64,000 nt of DNA from contig JAGBEO010000011.1 in assembly GCA_017936885.1 (NCBI GenBank), positions 62,001-126,000 of the forward strand, in the 5' to 3' direction. This document shows, in pieces, positions 55,073-63,590 of the stretch. The stretch's first letter is position 1. Each line of letters opens with the position of its first letter. Below the pieces are notes generated by a model. The model was not told where the DNA came from. It saw only the letters and a program-made list of their open reading frames with translations, and did no database searches. This DNA comes from Lachnospiraceae bacterium (GTDB taxonomy: Bacteria; Bacillota; Clostridia; Lachnospirales; Lachnospiraceae). Both the position numbers and the translations under genes were made by a program.

Positions 55073-56683
55073 ATGAAAGAAGAGCTTTGGAGGATCGGAA
55101 AAGAAAACAGTTTGGAAGTTACAATGGAAGAGGCGTGTTATTTCGGCTTCTTTATTCTGCTGTCCATTACGAAAGGATTGGGGTTTTACGAGGGGCAGAA
55201 GCTTTTTGCATTGTTGGTTATTCCTGCGCTTGTTTTGGGTCTTGCGAAGATTTTTCTTTCGTCTTACACAAAGCGACAGATGGTGCTTGTGCTCTTTTTA
55301 CTGGCTATGACAGCCATAGTATATTATAATTCACGGGAATTAGGTATTGTATTTATGGCTTTTACGGTGCTTGGCATGAAGAACATTCCGGTGAAGAAGG
55401 TTTTTCATGCGGGACTGTGGGGCTGGTCTGTCTGTGCTGTGTTTCTGAGCATTTTTTCTTTTTTCCGGTTAGAACATACCATATACAGAGTACATTCTAA
55501 GATGGGGTTAGGGCATATTTTCCGTTGGAGTCTGGGATTTACCCATCCGAATATACTGCATATTACTTATCTGGCGCTTTGTGCATTTATTCTGTATGAA
55601 TTAGGAGATAAGTATAAGTTTAAGCATTTCGTTTATCTGATGGCGGGCAATGTGCTTGTTTTCCTGTATTCTATCAGCTACACGGGATTCGGTATTGTGG
55701 CGGTTCTCTTGATGGGATGTCTGTATGTACAAATCAGACCAAGATTTTGTATGGTGGAGAAGATACTGGCAAATTTGATCCTGCCGGTGTGTCTGGTGCT
55801 TTCTTTTGTGCTGCCTTTTTATATCAATTATCATAGAATCAGCCCTTATATCCAGAAATTGAATTTTATGCTGAATACCAGAATATGGCTTGCGGAGCAG
55901 TTCTTAAAATCCGAGTATAGAAGCCTGTTCGGAGCAGATATTTCTAAAGTTGTGAATTCAACTATGACGATGGATAATTCTTATGTATGGGGATATATCA
56001 ACTTTGGTTTGATTCCCTTCGTAATGATTATATTAGGATATTTTGCGTTGCTTTTTTATGATACACACAAGCAGAAGACAAGGGAGTTGGTAATTATTGT
56101 CTGTTTCCTGGGGGCAGGATGGACAGAGCCTCTTTTGTTTAATACTTCTTTTAAAAATATTACATTGGTTTTTCTGGGCGCATTTTTATTAATGCAAAAA
56201 GAAGGCGAAAAGGAATATTGTCTGTTCCCTAAGTGGCAAAAAAGAATTGTGGTTCCGTTTGCAGCCTTGCCGGATCATATGCTGTGTGTGGTGAAAGCTG
56301 TCTGGACATCACAGAAGAAGAGAATGATACTGCTTATGGCAGCAGGTGCTTTACTTGGCGTATTGCTGTGCGGTGTCATTCATGAAGAACCGACAGGATA
56401 TGTGGTGCAGCGGTTTTATACAGACGGGTTGGAAGAAACATCCGTCTATTTAGAGAGCAAAGATGATCCTGCCTATGAAGGCTACAGGATCATGAATTAT
56501 AAAGATGCCGACACCCCGATGCAGATTGTGTCAGGGAAAGCGGTGAAATTAGAGACAGTCAGATATTATGTGGGAAGTGTGATGATCGGTGGTCTGGCAG
56601 GAGCAGTGTTTGGAGTGATTTTTTGGAGCTGCTCAAATAGCCGGACAGCCGTGAAGCGGTATGCAAAGCAGAAGAAATCATAG
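55073..56683 (+). CDS. Wzy-like polymerase with C-terminal Wzz-like two-helix module
   Basis: A 536-residue protein. Residues 1-380 are a Wzy-type polymerase with about ten helices; GFTHPNILHITYLAL and SYTGFGIV match Firmicutes polymerases. After a basic linker there are two further helices (about 420-440 and 500-520) enclosing a 60-residue outside loop. The last helix (GGLAGAVFGVIF) has the Gly-x3-Gly-x3-type spacing of chain-length regulators such as Wzz/YveK. A built-in length-control module is inferred. Confidence 0.7.
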   Translation: MKEELWRIGKENSLEVTMEEACYFGFFILLSITKGLGFYEGQKLFALLVIPALVLGLAKIFLSSYTKRQMVLVLFLLAMTAIVYYNSRELGIVFMAFTVLGMKNIPVKKVFHAGLWGWSVCAVFLSIFSFFRLEHTIYRVHSKMGLGHIFRWSLGFTHPNILHITYLALCAFILYELGDKYKFKHFVYLMAGNVLVFLYSISYTGFGIVAVLLMGCLYVQIRPRFCMVEKILANLILPVCLVLSFVLPFYINYHRISPYIQKLNFMLNTRIWLAEQFLKSEYRSLFGADISKVVNSTMTMDNSYVWGYINFGLIPFVMIILGYFALLFYDTHKQKTRELVIIVCFLGAGWTEPLLFNTSFKNITLVFLGAFLLMQKEGEKEYCLFPKWQKRIVVPFAALPDHMLCVVKAVWTSQKKRMILLMAAGALLGVLLCGVIHEEPTGYVVQRFYTDGLEETSVYLESKDDPAYEGYRIMNYKDADTPMQIVSGKAVKLETVRYYVGSVMIGGLAGAVFGVIFWSCSNSRTAVKRYAKQKKS

Positions 56684-56789
56684 GAATGCAGTAAATAATT
56701 GCCGTAACTGTTCGGAGTCATTGGCAATTCTGAATAGTTGCGGCTGAGAGATATTGATATGGGAAATATTTTATATAGGGAATGAGAAT

Positions 56790-58832
56790 ATGAATAAGGA
56801 TCTGCAATACTGTAAAATTTTAAAAACAAATATTAACGTCACGGATATGGATCAGACGATCTCCTATATTACAGAGAATTTGGATCGCTTAAAAGGGGAC
56901 TATATCTGTGTCTCCAATGTCCATACAACCGTGATGGCTTTTCGGGATCAGGAATATCGCAAGGTGCAGAATAGCGGTGCCATGGCATTGCCCGACGGAC
57001 AGCCCTTGTCTATTGTCAGCCGCCATAGAGGATATGCGCAGGCGCAGAGGGTGCCGGGACCGGATCTGATGCCGGCGATTCTGAAACTCTCAGAAGAAAA
57101 GGGGTATAAGCATTATTTCTATGGCAGTACAGAGAAAACACTGGCAGAGCTAAAGAAAGTGATGCTTAAGAGATATCCGAAGCTGCAGATCGTGGGAATG
57201 TATTCTCCGCCGTTTCGTAAACTGACGGAAGAAGAGGATAAGGAAATTGTCAATCGGATCAATGAGAGCGGCGCTGATTTTATCTGGGTGGCATTGGGAG
57301 CGCCCAAGCAGGAGAATTGGATGTATGCGCATCAAAACCGGGTGAATGGGCTGATGATCGGTGTGGGAGCCGCTTTCGATTTTATTGCAGGAACCACGAA
57401 GCGTGCCCCGATGTGGATGCAGAAACTTTGCATGGAATGGGTGTACCGGATCATACAGGACCCGAAGCGGATGGCGCCCCGTTATCTCAATACAAATTTT
57501 GCTTTTTTGTATTATGTGCATAAAGAAAATCAGGCGATACGGAAGCGGAAAAAAGAAAATGTGCTTTCTGACGAAAAAAGGATTGTAGGAGAAAACACAG
57601 CGGGAAAGGTATCTTCCGAAAGAACTGCTGAGAGAAAAACAGTGGCGGTAAATGCCGCAGACGGGCAAAAAGAGCGGCTTCGGATTGCCATGATCGGTCA
57701 TAAGAGAATCCCGTCGAGAGAGGGGGGCGTCGAGATCGTAGTGGAAGAGCTGGCAGTGCGTATGGCGGCTTTGGGACACAAGGTGGATGCTTACAACAGG
57801 TTCGGACATCATGTGTCCGGTAAGAAATACGATCAGGAATACGGCTGGAAAGGGCGGAAATATTATAAGGGAGTCAGAGTGTATATTGTCCCTACCTTTA
57901 AACGCAGCAGCCTGAATGCGATTGTATACTCTTTCTTTGCAACGATCAGGGCGCTGTTGGGCAATTATGATGTGCTGCATTATCATGCGGAAGGGCCTTG
58001 TGCCATGCTGTGGCTTCCCAGGCTGTTTGGCAGGAAAATCGTGGTGACGATTCACGGACTGGACTGGCAGAGAGCCAAATGGGGCAATTTTGCATCCTTT
58101 GTTATTAAGTTCGGTGAGAAGATGGCTGCCAAATATGCAGATGAAATCATTGTCTTATCCGAGAATGTGAAGCAGTATTTTGCAGATACTTACCATAGAG
58201 AGGTTACTTATATCCCCAATGGTGTTAACAGACCGGAAATATATCCGCCGAAGCTGATTACAGAGAAATACGGACTGGAAAAGGGCGGTTATTTTCTGTT
58301 CCTTGCCAGAATCGTGCCGGAAAAAGGGCTGCATTATCTGATTGAGGCATTTGAGAAGATTGCTACCGATAAAAAGCTGGTGATTGCCGGAGGCAATAGT
58401 CAGGCAGTAGAATATATGGAACAGATTCATAAGATGGCGGATAAAGATGATCGTATTATCATGACCGATTTTGTACAGGGGCAGATGCTGGAAGAACTGT
58501 ATTCCAATGCTTATGCTTTTGTACTGCCCAGTGATGTGGAAGGTATGGCGCTTAGCCTTTTGGAGGCTATGAGTTACGGCAATTGCTGTCTTGTCAGTGA
58601 TATTTGTGAGAACACAGAGGTGACGGAAGACAAGGCACTGGTTTTCCATAAGAGTGACGCGGCGGATCTGGGACGTCAGTTGGAATATATGCTGGCACAT
58701 CCTGAGAAGGTGAAGGAGTATGCTGATCAAAGCGCTGATTTTATTTGTGGTAAGTATAACTGGGATGACGTGGTGGATCAGACGATAGAGTGTTACCGCA
58801 TGTGCTGCCGGAGAGACAGGAAGAATATATGA
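56790..58832 (+). CDS. GT26-GT4 fusion (WecG/TagA/CpsF domain plus GT4)
   Basis: About 680 residues in two enzymes. Residues 1-245 are WecG/TagA/CpsF: NVHTTVMAFRD, PDGQPLSIVSR, LGAPKQENWM and GVGAAFDFIAG with the conserved Asp. A charged linker (about 250-300) is followed by a GT4: GVEIVVEEL, FLARIVPEKGL and EGMALSLLEAMSYGNCCLVSD. WecG/TagA enzymes add N-acetylmannosamine or a related sugar to the lipid-linked primer. The fusion would add two consecutive sugars. ATG 56790 is set by AGGGA upstream; the frame opens at 56754. Confidence 0.9.
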   Translation: MNKDLQYCKILKTNINVTDMDQTISYITENLDRLKGDYICVSNVHTTVMAFRDQEYRKVQNSGAMALPDGQPLSIVSRHRGYAQAQRVPGPDLMPAILKLSEEKGYKHYFYGSTEKTLAELKKVMLKRYPKLQIVGMYSPPFRKLTEEEDKEIVNRINESGADFIWVALGAPKQENWMYAHQNRVNGLMIGVGAAFDFIAGTTKRAPMWMQKLCMEWVYRIIQDPKRMAPRYLNTNFAFLYYVHKENQAIRKRKKENVLSDEKRIVGENTAGKVSSERTAERKTVAVNAADGQKERLRIAMIGHKRIPSREGGVEIVVEELAVRMAALGHKVDAYNRFGHHVSGKKYDQEYGWKGRKYYKGVRVYIVPTFKRSSLNAIVYSFFATIRALLGNYDVLHYHAEGPCAMLWLPRLFGRKIVVTIHGLDWQRAKWGNFASFVIKFGEKMAAKYADEIIVLSENVKQYFADTYHREVTYIPNGVNRPEIYPPKLITEKYGLEKGGYFLFLARIVPEKGLHYLIEAFEKIATDKKLVIAGGNSQAVEYMEQIHKMADKDDRIIMTDFVQGQMLEELYSNAYAFVLPSDVEGMALSLLEAMSYGNCCLVSDICENTEVTEDKALVFHKSDAADLGRQLEYMLAHPEKVKEYADQSADFICGKYNWDDVVDQTIECYRMCCRRDRKNI

Positions 58833-58881
58833 TATAGATGTATTATAAAATGATTTCCTGTCATACAGAATGGGGATTGAT

Positions 58882-60138
58882 ATGAAAATTTTAATGGTCA
58901 ATAAATTTCTCTATCCCAATGGCGGATCGGAGACTTATATTTTTAAATTGGGCGAACAATTGCAGACAATGGGACATGAGGTACAGTATTTCGGTATGGA
59001 GCATGAGGGCAGGATCGTGGGAAACCACGCAGAGTGCTATACTTCCAATATGGATTTCCATTCGGGTAAGCTGCAGAAGCTGTTATATCCTTTTCGTATT
59101 ATTTATTCCGGGGAAGCAAAGAAGAAGCTTACGATTGTGCTGAAGGATTTTAAGCCGGATGTAGTGCATCTGAACAATATCAATTTCCAACTGACACCTT
59201 CCGTGATCTATGCGGTGCGTAATTATGAAAAAAGATGCGGAAAGAGAATTAAAATTGTTTACACGGCGCATGACTATCAGTGGGTATGTCCGAATCATAT
59301 GATGCGGATTCCGGCAACCGGTGATATCTGTTTTGCCTGTCGTGGCGGTAATTACATGCAGTGTACCAAGAATCGCTGTATTCATAATTCTAAAGCAAAG
59401 AGCCTGCTTGGGACAATCGAAGCGAAGTTCTATGACAAGCGTAAAACCTATGGCATGGTGGATGCCATTATCTGTCCAAGTGAATTTATGAAAAAACAGC
59501 TTGATACGAATCCTGTGTTGGCTGAGAAAACCATTATGCTGCATAATTTTATAGATGAAGTACCGGGCGATAAGGCGATTTCGCACCAAAACAATGAAGC
59601 TAAGACAGCTATGCGGGGGTGTGCCTGTCCAAAGAGTACAAAGGATTATGTAGTATATTTTGGGCGTTTTTCGGAGGAAAAAGGAACGAAAACATTACTG
59701 GAAGCCTGTAAGGCATTACCGCAGATTCCTTTTATTTTTGCGGGGACAGGGCCCTTGGAGGAGCAGGTAAATCAGGTCGGGAATGTAGAGAACCGGGGCT
59801 TTGTAACAGGAGATGCTCTGCGTAAGCTGATTGCGGAGGCAAGATTCAGCGTATATCCATCGGAATGGTATGAGAACTGTCCGTTTTCCATCATGGAATC
59901 CCAGATGTACGGCACTCCGGTGCTGGCTTCTGATTTAGGCGGCGCGCCGGAACTGGTGCAGGCAGGGATAACCGGAGAGCTTTTCAGAGGCGGTGATGTG
60001 GAAGAACTGACAGAGCGTATCCGTGAACTGTGGAATAACCCGGAATTATGCAGGAAATACAGCGAGAACTGTAAAGATATAAATTTTGACACAGTAGAAG
60101 TATATTGTGGTAAAATGTTAGAGATATACAGGAAATAG
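58882..60138 (+). CDS. GT4 glycosyltransferase with a cysteine cluster
   Basis: About 418 residues. NKFLYPNGGSETYIF is the acceptor loop; the donor half has YFGRFSEEKGTKTLL and ENCPFSIMESQMYGTPVLASD. A cysteine group in the N-terminal half (about residues 135-175: CPNHM, CFAC, CTKNRC) resembles a metal-binding insert found in a subset of GT4 proteins. ATG 58882 is preferred, with GGGGA 5 nt upstream. Confidence 0.85.
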   Translation: MKILMVNKFLYPNGGSETYIFKLGEQLQTMGHEVQYFGMEHEGRIVGNHAECYTSNMDFHSGKLQKLLYPFRIIYSGEAKKKLTIVLKDFKPDVVHLNNINFQLTPSVIYAVRNYEKRCGKRIKIVYTAHDYQWVCPNHMMRIPATGDICFACRGGNYMQCTKNRCIHNSKAKSLLGTIEAKFYDKRKTYGMVDAIICPSEFMKKQLDTNPVLAEKTIMLHNFIDEVPGDKAISHQNNEAKTAMRGCACPKSTKDYVVYFGRFSEEKGTKTLLEACKALPQIPFIFAGTGPLEEQVNQVGNVENRGFVTGDALRKLIAEARFSVYPSEWYENCPFSIMESQMYGTPVLASDLGGAPELVQAGITGELFRGGDVEELTERIRELWNNPELCRKYSENCKDINFDTVEVYCGKMLEIYRK

Positions 60139-60264
60139 TATAAGGCGTTAGAGGCTGGAGGAAATATTTATTTAATATACCGTTGTATGTTTGAAAGAGT
60201 GACAATAATGGGAAGAGGAACAATATTATAAATATCAATAATATCAATTTATGGAGGACACAAT

Positions 60265-61269
60265 ATGGCACGTAGAACTTTATACGGAACTGTCATTGTA
60301 ACATATAGATGTAATGCACGCTGTAACATGTGTGACTGCTTCAAAGATCCCACCAGACCGGAAGAAGAGATCACACTGGATGATATCAAGAAACTGCCGG
60401 AGATGGCATTTACCAATATTACAGGGGGGGAGCCTTTTATCAGGCAGGATATTCCTGATATTGTGCGGGAATTATACAAGAAATCTGACAGAATTGTCAT
60501 TTCTACAAACGGCTACTTTACAGACCGTATTATTGCACTTTGCAAGCAGTTTCCGAAAGTGGGTATCCGTATCAGTATTGAGGGACTGCAGGAGACCAAC
60601 GATAAGATCCGTGGTATTCCGGATGGCTTCAACAGGGGATATAATACACTCAAAACATTGGTGGAAATGGGACATCCTGATGTGGGATTCGGTATGACGG
60701 TGCAGGATATGAACTGCGAGGATTTAGTACCGCTTTACAACATCGCTAATGATATGGGAATGGAGTTTGCCACGGCAACACTTCACAACTCTTTCTATTT
60801 TCGTAAGACGGATAACAAGATTGATGATAAATATAAAGTAGCGCAGAACTTTGAGAAGCTGATTAACGAACTGTTAAAAAGTAAGTCACCCAAGAAATGG
60901 TTCCGGGCATATTTTAACCACGGACTGATCAATTATATTTACGGAAATAAGAGACTTTTACCCTGCGATATGTCCAGAAACGCCTTTTTCATTGACCCAT
61001 TCTGTGATGTGATTCCCTGTAACGGTATGGAGAAGAAAGCTGTTATGGGTAATTTGAGGCAGCAGAGTTGGGACGAGCTGTGGAATTCCAAACAGGCAGA
61101 GGAAGTCCGTAAATGTGCAAGAAATTGTGACAGAAACTGCTGGATGATCGGAAGCGCTTCTCCGGCAATGCACAAGTATATCTGGGTACCCGGATGGTGG
61201 GTCATTAAACACAAGTTCTTAAAGGGCGGTAAGTACAGCCTGAAAGAGAATAAATATATTGACAAGTAA
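60265..61269 (+). CDS. Radical SAM protein with SPASM-like C-terminus
   Basis: A 334-residue protein. The 4Fe-4S motif is Cys16-x3-Cys20-x2-Cys23 in TYRCNARCNMC. NITGGEPFIR binds S-adenosylmethionine, STNGY lies near 75 and RISIEG near 95. C-terminal cysteines (LLPCDMS, PFCDVIPCNG, CARNCDRNC) suggest an auxiliary cluster of SPASM type. Function unknown. In a glycan locus it could oxidise, epimerise or otherwise modify a sugar, or mature a partner protein. Its ribosome binding site (GGAGG, 7 nt) is among the best in the window, and it sits between two GT4 genes after a 126-bp AT-rich gap. Confidence 0.85.
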   Translation: MARRTLYGTVIVTYRCNARCNMCDCFKDPTRPEEEITLDDIKKLPEMAFTNITGGEPFIRQDIPDIVRELYKKSDRIVISTNGYFTDRIIALCKQFPKVGIRISIEGLQETNDKIRGIPDGFNRGYNTLKTLVEMGHPDVGFGMTVQDMNCEDLVPLYNIANDMGMEFATATLHNSFYFRKTDNKIDDKYKVAQNFEKLINELLKSKSPKKWFRAYFNHGLINYIYGNKRLLPCDMSRNAFFIDPFCDVIPCNGMEKKAVMGNLRQQSWDELWNSKQAEEVRKCARNCDRNCWMIGSASPAMHKYIWVPGWWVIKHKFLKGGKYSLKENKYIDK

Positions 61270-61283
61270 GTTGGGAGACCTAT

Positions 61284-62426
61284 ATGAGATTTTTGTATGT
61301 AGCCCCGCGCTATCATACCAATCAGATGGATATTATGAAAGGGCTGATAGAACATGGGCATGAAGTGTGTTTTATCAGCCATTATGCGGCTATTATAGAA
61401 GATTATTCCTATGTGACACCGATTGTGCTGGGATACTCGAAGCTTTATCAGTTCATAGACTGGCTGTATGTTAAGGTGATTCATAGGAAAGACCCCACAG
61501 CCATCGTCTTTAAAATCCAGCACGGATTCCCACCCATGCATAAACTTGGCAGAATTATTCGGGATTTTAAGCCGGATGTGGTGATCCTGCGTGAGAGGTC
61601 TGTGTACTCCATGGCGGCGTATCATATCTGTAAGAAGTATGGCTATCCCTGTATTTTGTATAACCAGAATCCGCTTTGGTCGGAACCCGTAAAGACGGAC
61701 CTGCTTCATCGCATGGTAGACAAATTATCGCCCCAAATGCGTATCACGCCCGTCATGGGTGTTAAGAAGCCGGGAACTACGATCAAAGAGAACGATTATT
61801 TTGTGCCTTTTGTGATAGAACCTCAGAGAGCTCCGCAGGATAGGGATTATTTTGCAGATGATACGATACATATTCTCTGTATCGGTAAATACGAGATCAG
61901 AAAACATCACCTAATGCTGCTTCATGTGGCAGAACAGCTGCAGGATAAATATAAATTATATGTAACACTGGTGGGAGAAGCCACCAACCATTTCCAAAAG
62001 GAATACTGTGAGCAGGTAAGAGATTATGTGAAGGAACATCACATGGAGGATATGGTCACAGTGAAGACCAATGTGCCGCGCAGTAACATGGAACAGGAAT
62101 ATTTAGCGGCGGATGTGTATGTGATTCCCAGTACGTTGGAGATGGCATCGGTATCCCAATTAGAGGCGATGAGTTATTCTCTGCCCGTCATATGCAGCGA
62201 TACCAACGGTACCGCCTGTTATGTGGAGAATGGTGTGACGGGATATCAGTTCAGGGACTGCGATCAGGAAGACCTGTTAGAGAAACTGGATGAAATGCTG
62301 TCAGACAAGAACCGCATGAAAGAAATGGGGGCGGCAGGGTACCGTGCTCTGACGGAGAAATATAATTTTGATAAGTATTTTGCATCGATTATGCAGATAC
62401 GTGAAAAGTGTGAGAAAAACTTCTAG
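61284..62426 (+). CDS. GT4-like glycosyltransferase
   Basis: A 380-residue GT-B enzyme. CIGKYEIRKHHLMLL starts the donor half, and LEMASVSQLEAMSYSLPVICSD is the E-x7-E-like motif, with Gln in the middle. The N-terminal half is divergent. It starts 14 bp after the radical SAM gene, so the two are probably translated together. Confidence 0.82.
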   Translation: MRFLYVAPRYHTNQMDIMKGLIEHGHEVCFISHYAAIIEDYSYVTPIVLGYSKLYQFIDWLYVKVIHRKDPTAIVFKIQHGFPPMHKLGRIIRDFKPDVVILRERSVYSMAAYHICKKYGYPCILYNQNPLWSEPVKTDLLHRMVDKLSPQMRITPVMGVKKPGTTIKENDYFVPFVIEPQRAPQDRDYFADDTIHILCIGKYEIRKHHLMLLHVAEQLQDKYKLYVTLVGEATNHFQKEYCEQVRDYVKEHHMEDMVTVKTNVPRSNMEQEYLAADVYVIPSTLEMASVSQLEAMSYSLPVICSDTNGTACYVENGVTGYQFRDCDQEDLLEKLDEMLSDKNRMKEMGAAGYRALTEKYNFDKYFASIMQIREKCEKNF

Positions 62427-62474
62427 AGCTTGCACCAATGGGAGCTATGCTAAGAAGTTCTAAATCGCATACGA

Positions 62475-62497
62475 AAGAACGCAAAAACAGCGTTCTT
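62475..62497 (+). repeat. Hairpin related to the one at 50873
   Basis: AAGAACGC, 7-nt loop AAAAACA, GCGTTCTT. Both elements share the AAGAACGC/GCGTTCTT core and are followed by CC and an AAATTT-centred palindrome. Confidence 0.5.
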
Positions 62498-62498
62498 C

Positions 62499-62517
62499 CC
62501 ACGAAATTTATTCGTGG
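62499..62517 (+). repeat. Second hairpin in the same leader
   Basis: CCACGAA and TTCGTGG flank ATTTA. With the preceding hairpin it makes a two-stem structure in the 157-bp gap before the GT-D gene. A weak promoter-like pair (TTGGAT, 18 nt, TACAAT at 62542-62547) follows. No U-run is present. Confidence 0.45.
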
Positions 62518-62583
62518 TTGGATTTGTTTGTGTTGAATAGTTACAATTTAAACGGAGGGAAAGGTGCGGACAGCATCTTATAG

Positions 62584-63525
62584 ATGGGATTGAAGAGAAA
62601 AGTAAAAGATATTTTGGCGGCGATCGTTTATTTTCTGTATGAAAAAGGCATCCTGCACAATTCTATTAAAGTGCATACCATTGACGAGACCATTGATGAA
62701 CTGTTGCATACGGAAAAGAGTATGGTGCGTTTCGGTGACGGTGAGATCGTTATGATTAAGGGTGTGGATCTGATGCTTCAGAAGGCGGCACCGGAAATTG
62801 CGGACGGGCTGGCGCAGATACTTGCCTATAATGAGGATGACCTGATGGTTACGATTCCCGGTATCTTCGATACCCTGTCGGATCACCGGCCCGCCAGCAG
62901 GCAGTTTTGGAGAGACCACTTGCTTTTTTGCCGTAAGACTTATGAGAAGTATTGTAATCCCAACCGAATATACGGGACGACTTTTGTGTCGCGGTGTTAT
63001 TACTATCCATCGGATAGAACTCCCTGTGCAGGCTGGTTTGCCAAAATCAAGAAAATATGGGAGAATAAGAATATTGTTGTGGTGGAGGGAACGAAAACCC
63101 ACAACGGTGTCGGCACAGATTTATTAAACAGTGCGGCAAGTATTGAGAGAATTATCTGCCCGCCCAAGGATGCCTACAGCGCGCTGCCTGAGATTATAAA
63201 GGCATGCGAGCAGTATGGGAAGGACAGGCTGTTTCTGCTGTCGGTGGGGGTGGCTGCGAAGTTCCTTGCGGTGGAGTTGTTTCAGAAGGGTTACCGGGTA
63301 TTGGATATCGGTAATCTGGATTTGGAGTATGAGTGGTTTGTAAGAAAGACACCGGATAAGATGCCACTTGAGAAGCATGAAATAACGGGAGAGGCGGCAA
63401 ACCGTAAGATGGCGCAGCAGGAAACGGCAGCGGAAATTGAGGTGCTGATTCCCGGAGGAGGTACGATGCGGCAGCCTGCTATGGGGTATATACAATATCT
63501 GGAACAGATACGGGTGTGGTTGTAG
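62584..63525 (+). CDS. GT-D type glycosyltransferase (SP_1767/DUF1792 family)
   Basis: A 313-residue protein. SMVRFGDGE near residue 47, VVVEGTKTHNGVGTDLL and DIGNLDLEYEW are marks of the GT-D fold family first described in streptococcal serine-rich adhesin glycosylation, where it adds glucose. A TAG lies directly before the ATG, so this is the earliest possible start, yet no ribosome binding site is well placed; GGAGGG lies 24 nt upstream. Confidence 0.85.
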   Translation: MGLKRKVKDILAAIVYFLYEKGILHNSIKVHTIDETIDELLHTEKSMVRFGDGEIVMIKGVDLMLQKAAPEIADGLAQILAYNEDDLMVTIPGIFDTLSDHRPASRQFWRDHLLFCRKTYEKYCNPNRIYGTTFVSRCYYYPSDRTPCAGWFAKIKKIWENKNIVVVEGTKTHNGVGTDLLNSAASIERIICPPKDAYSALPEIIKACEQYGKDRLFLLSVGVAAKFLAVELFQKGYRVLDIGNLDLEYEWFVRKTPDKMPLEKHEITGEAANRKMAQQETAAEIEVLIPGGGTMRQPAMGYIQYLEQIRVWL

Positions 63526-63590
63526 CATACGACCGGCTGGCGGAATTAGAAACAGAATGTTGTCAATGGGTAGAAGGATGCAGGGAGTAT

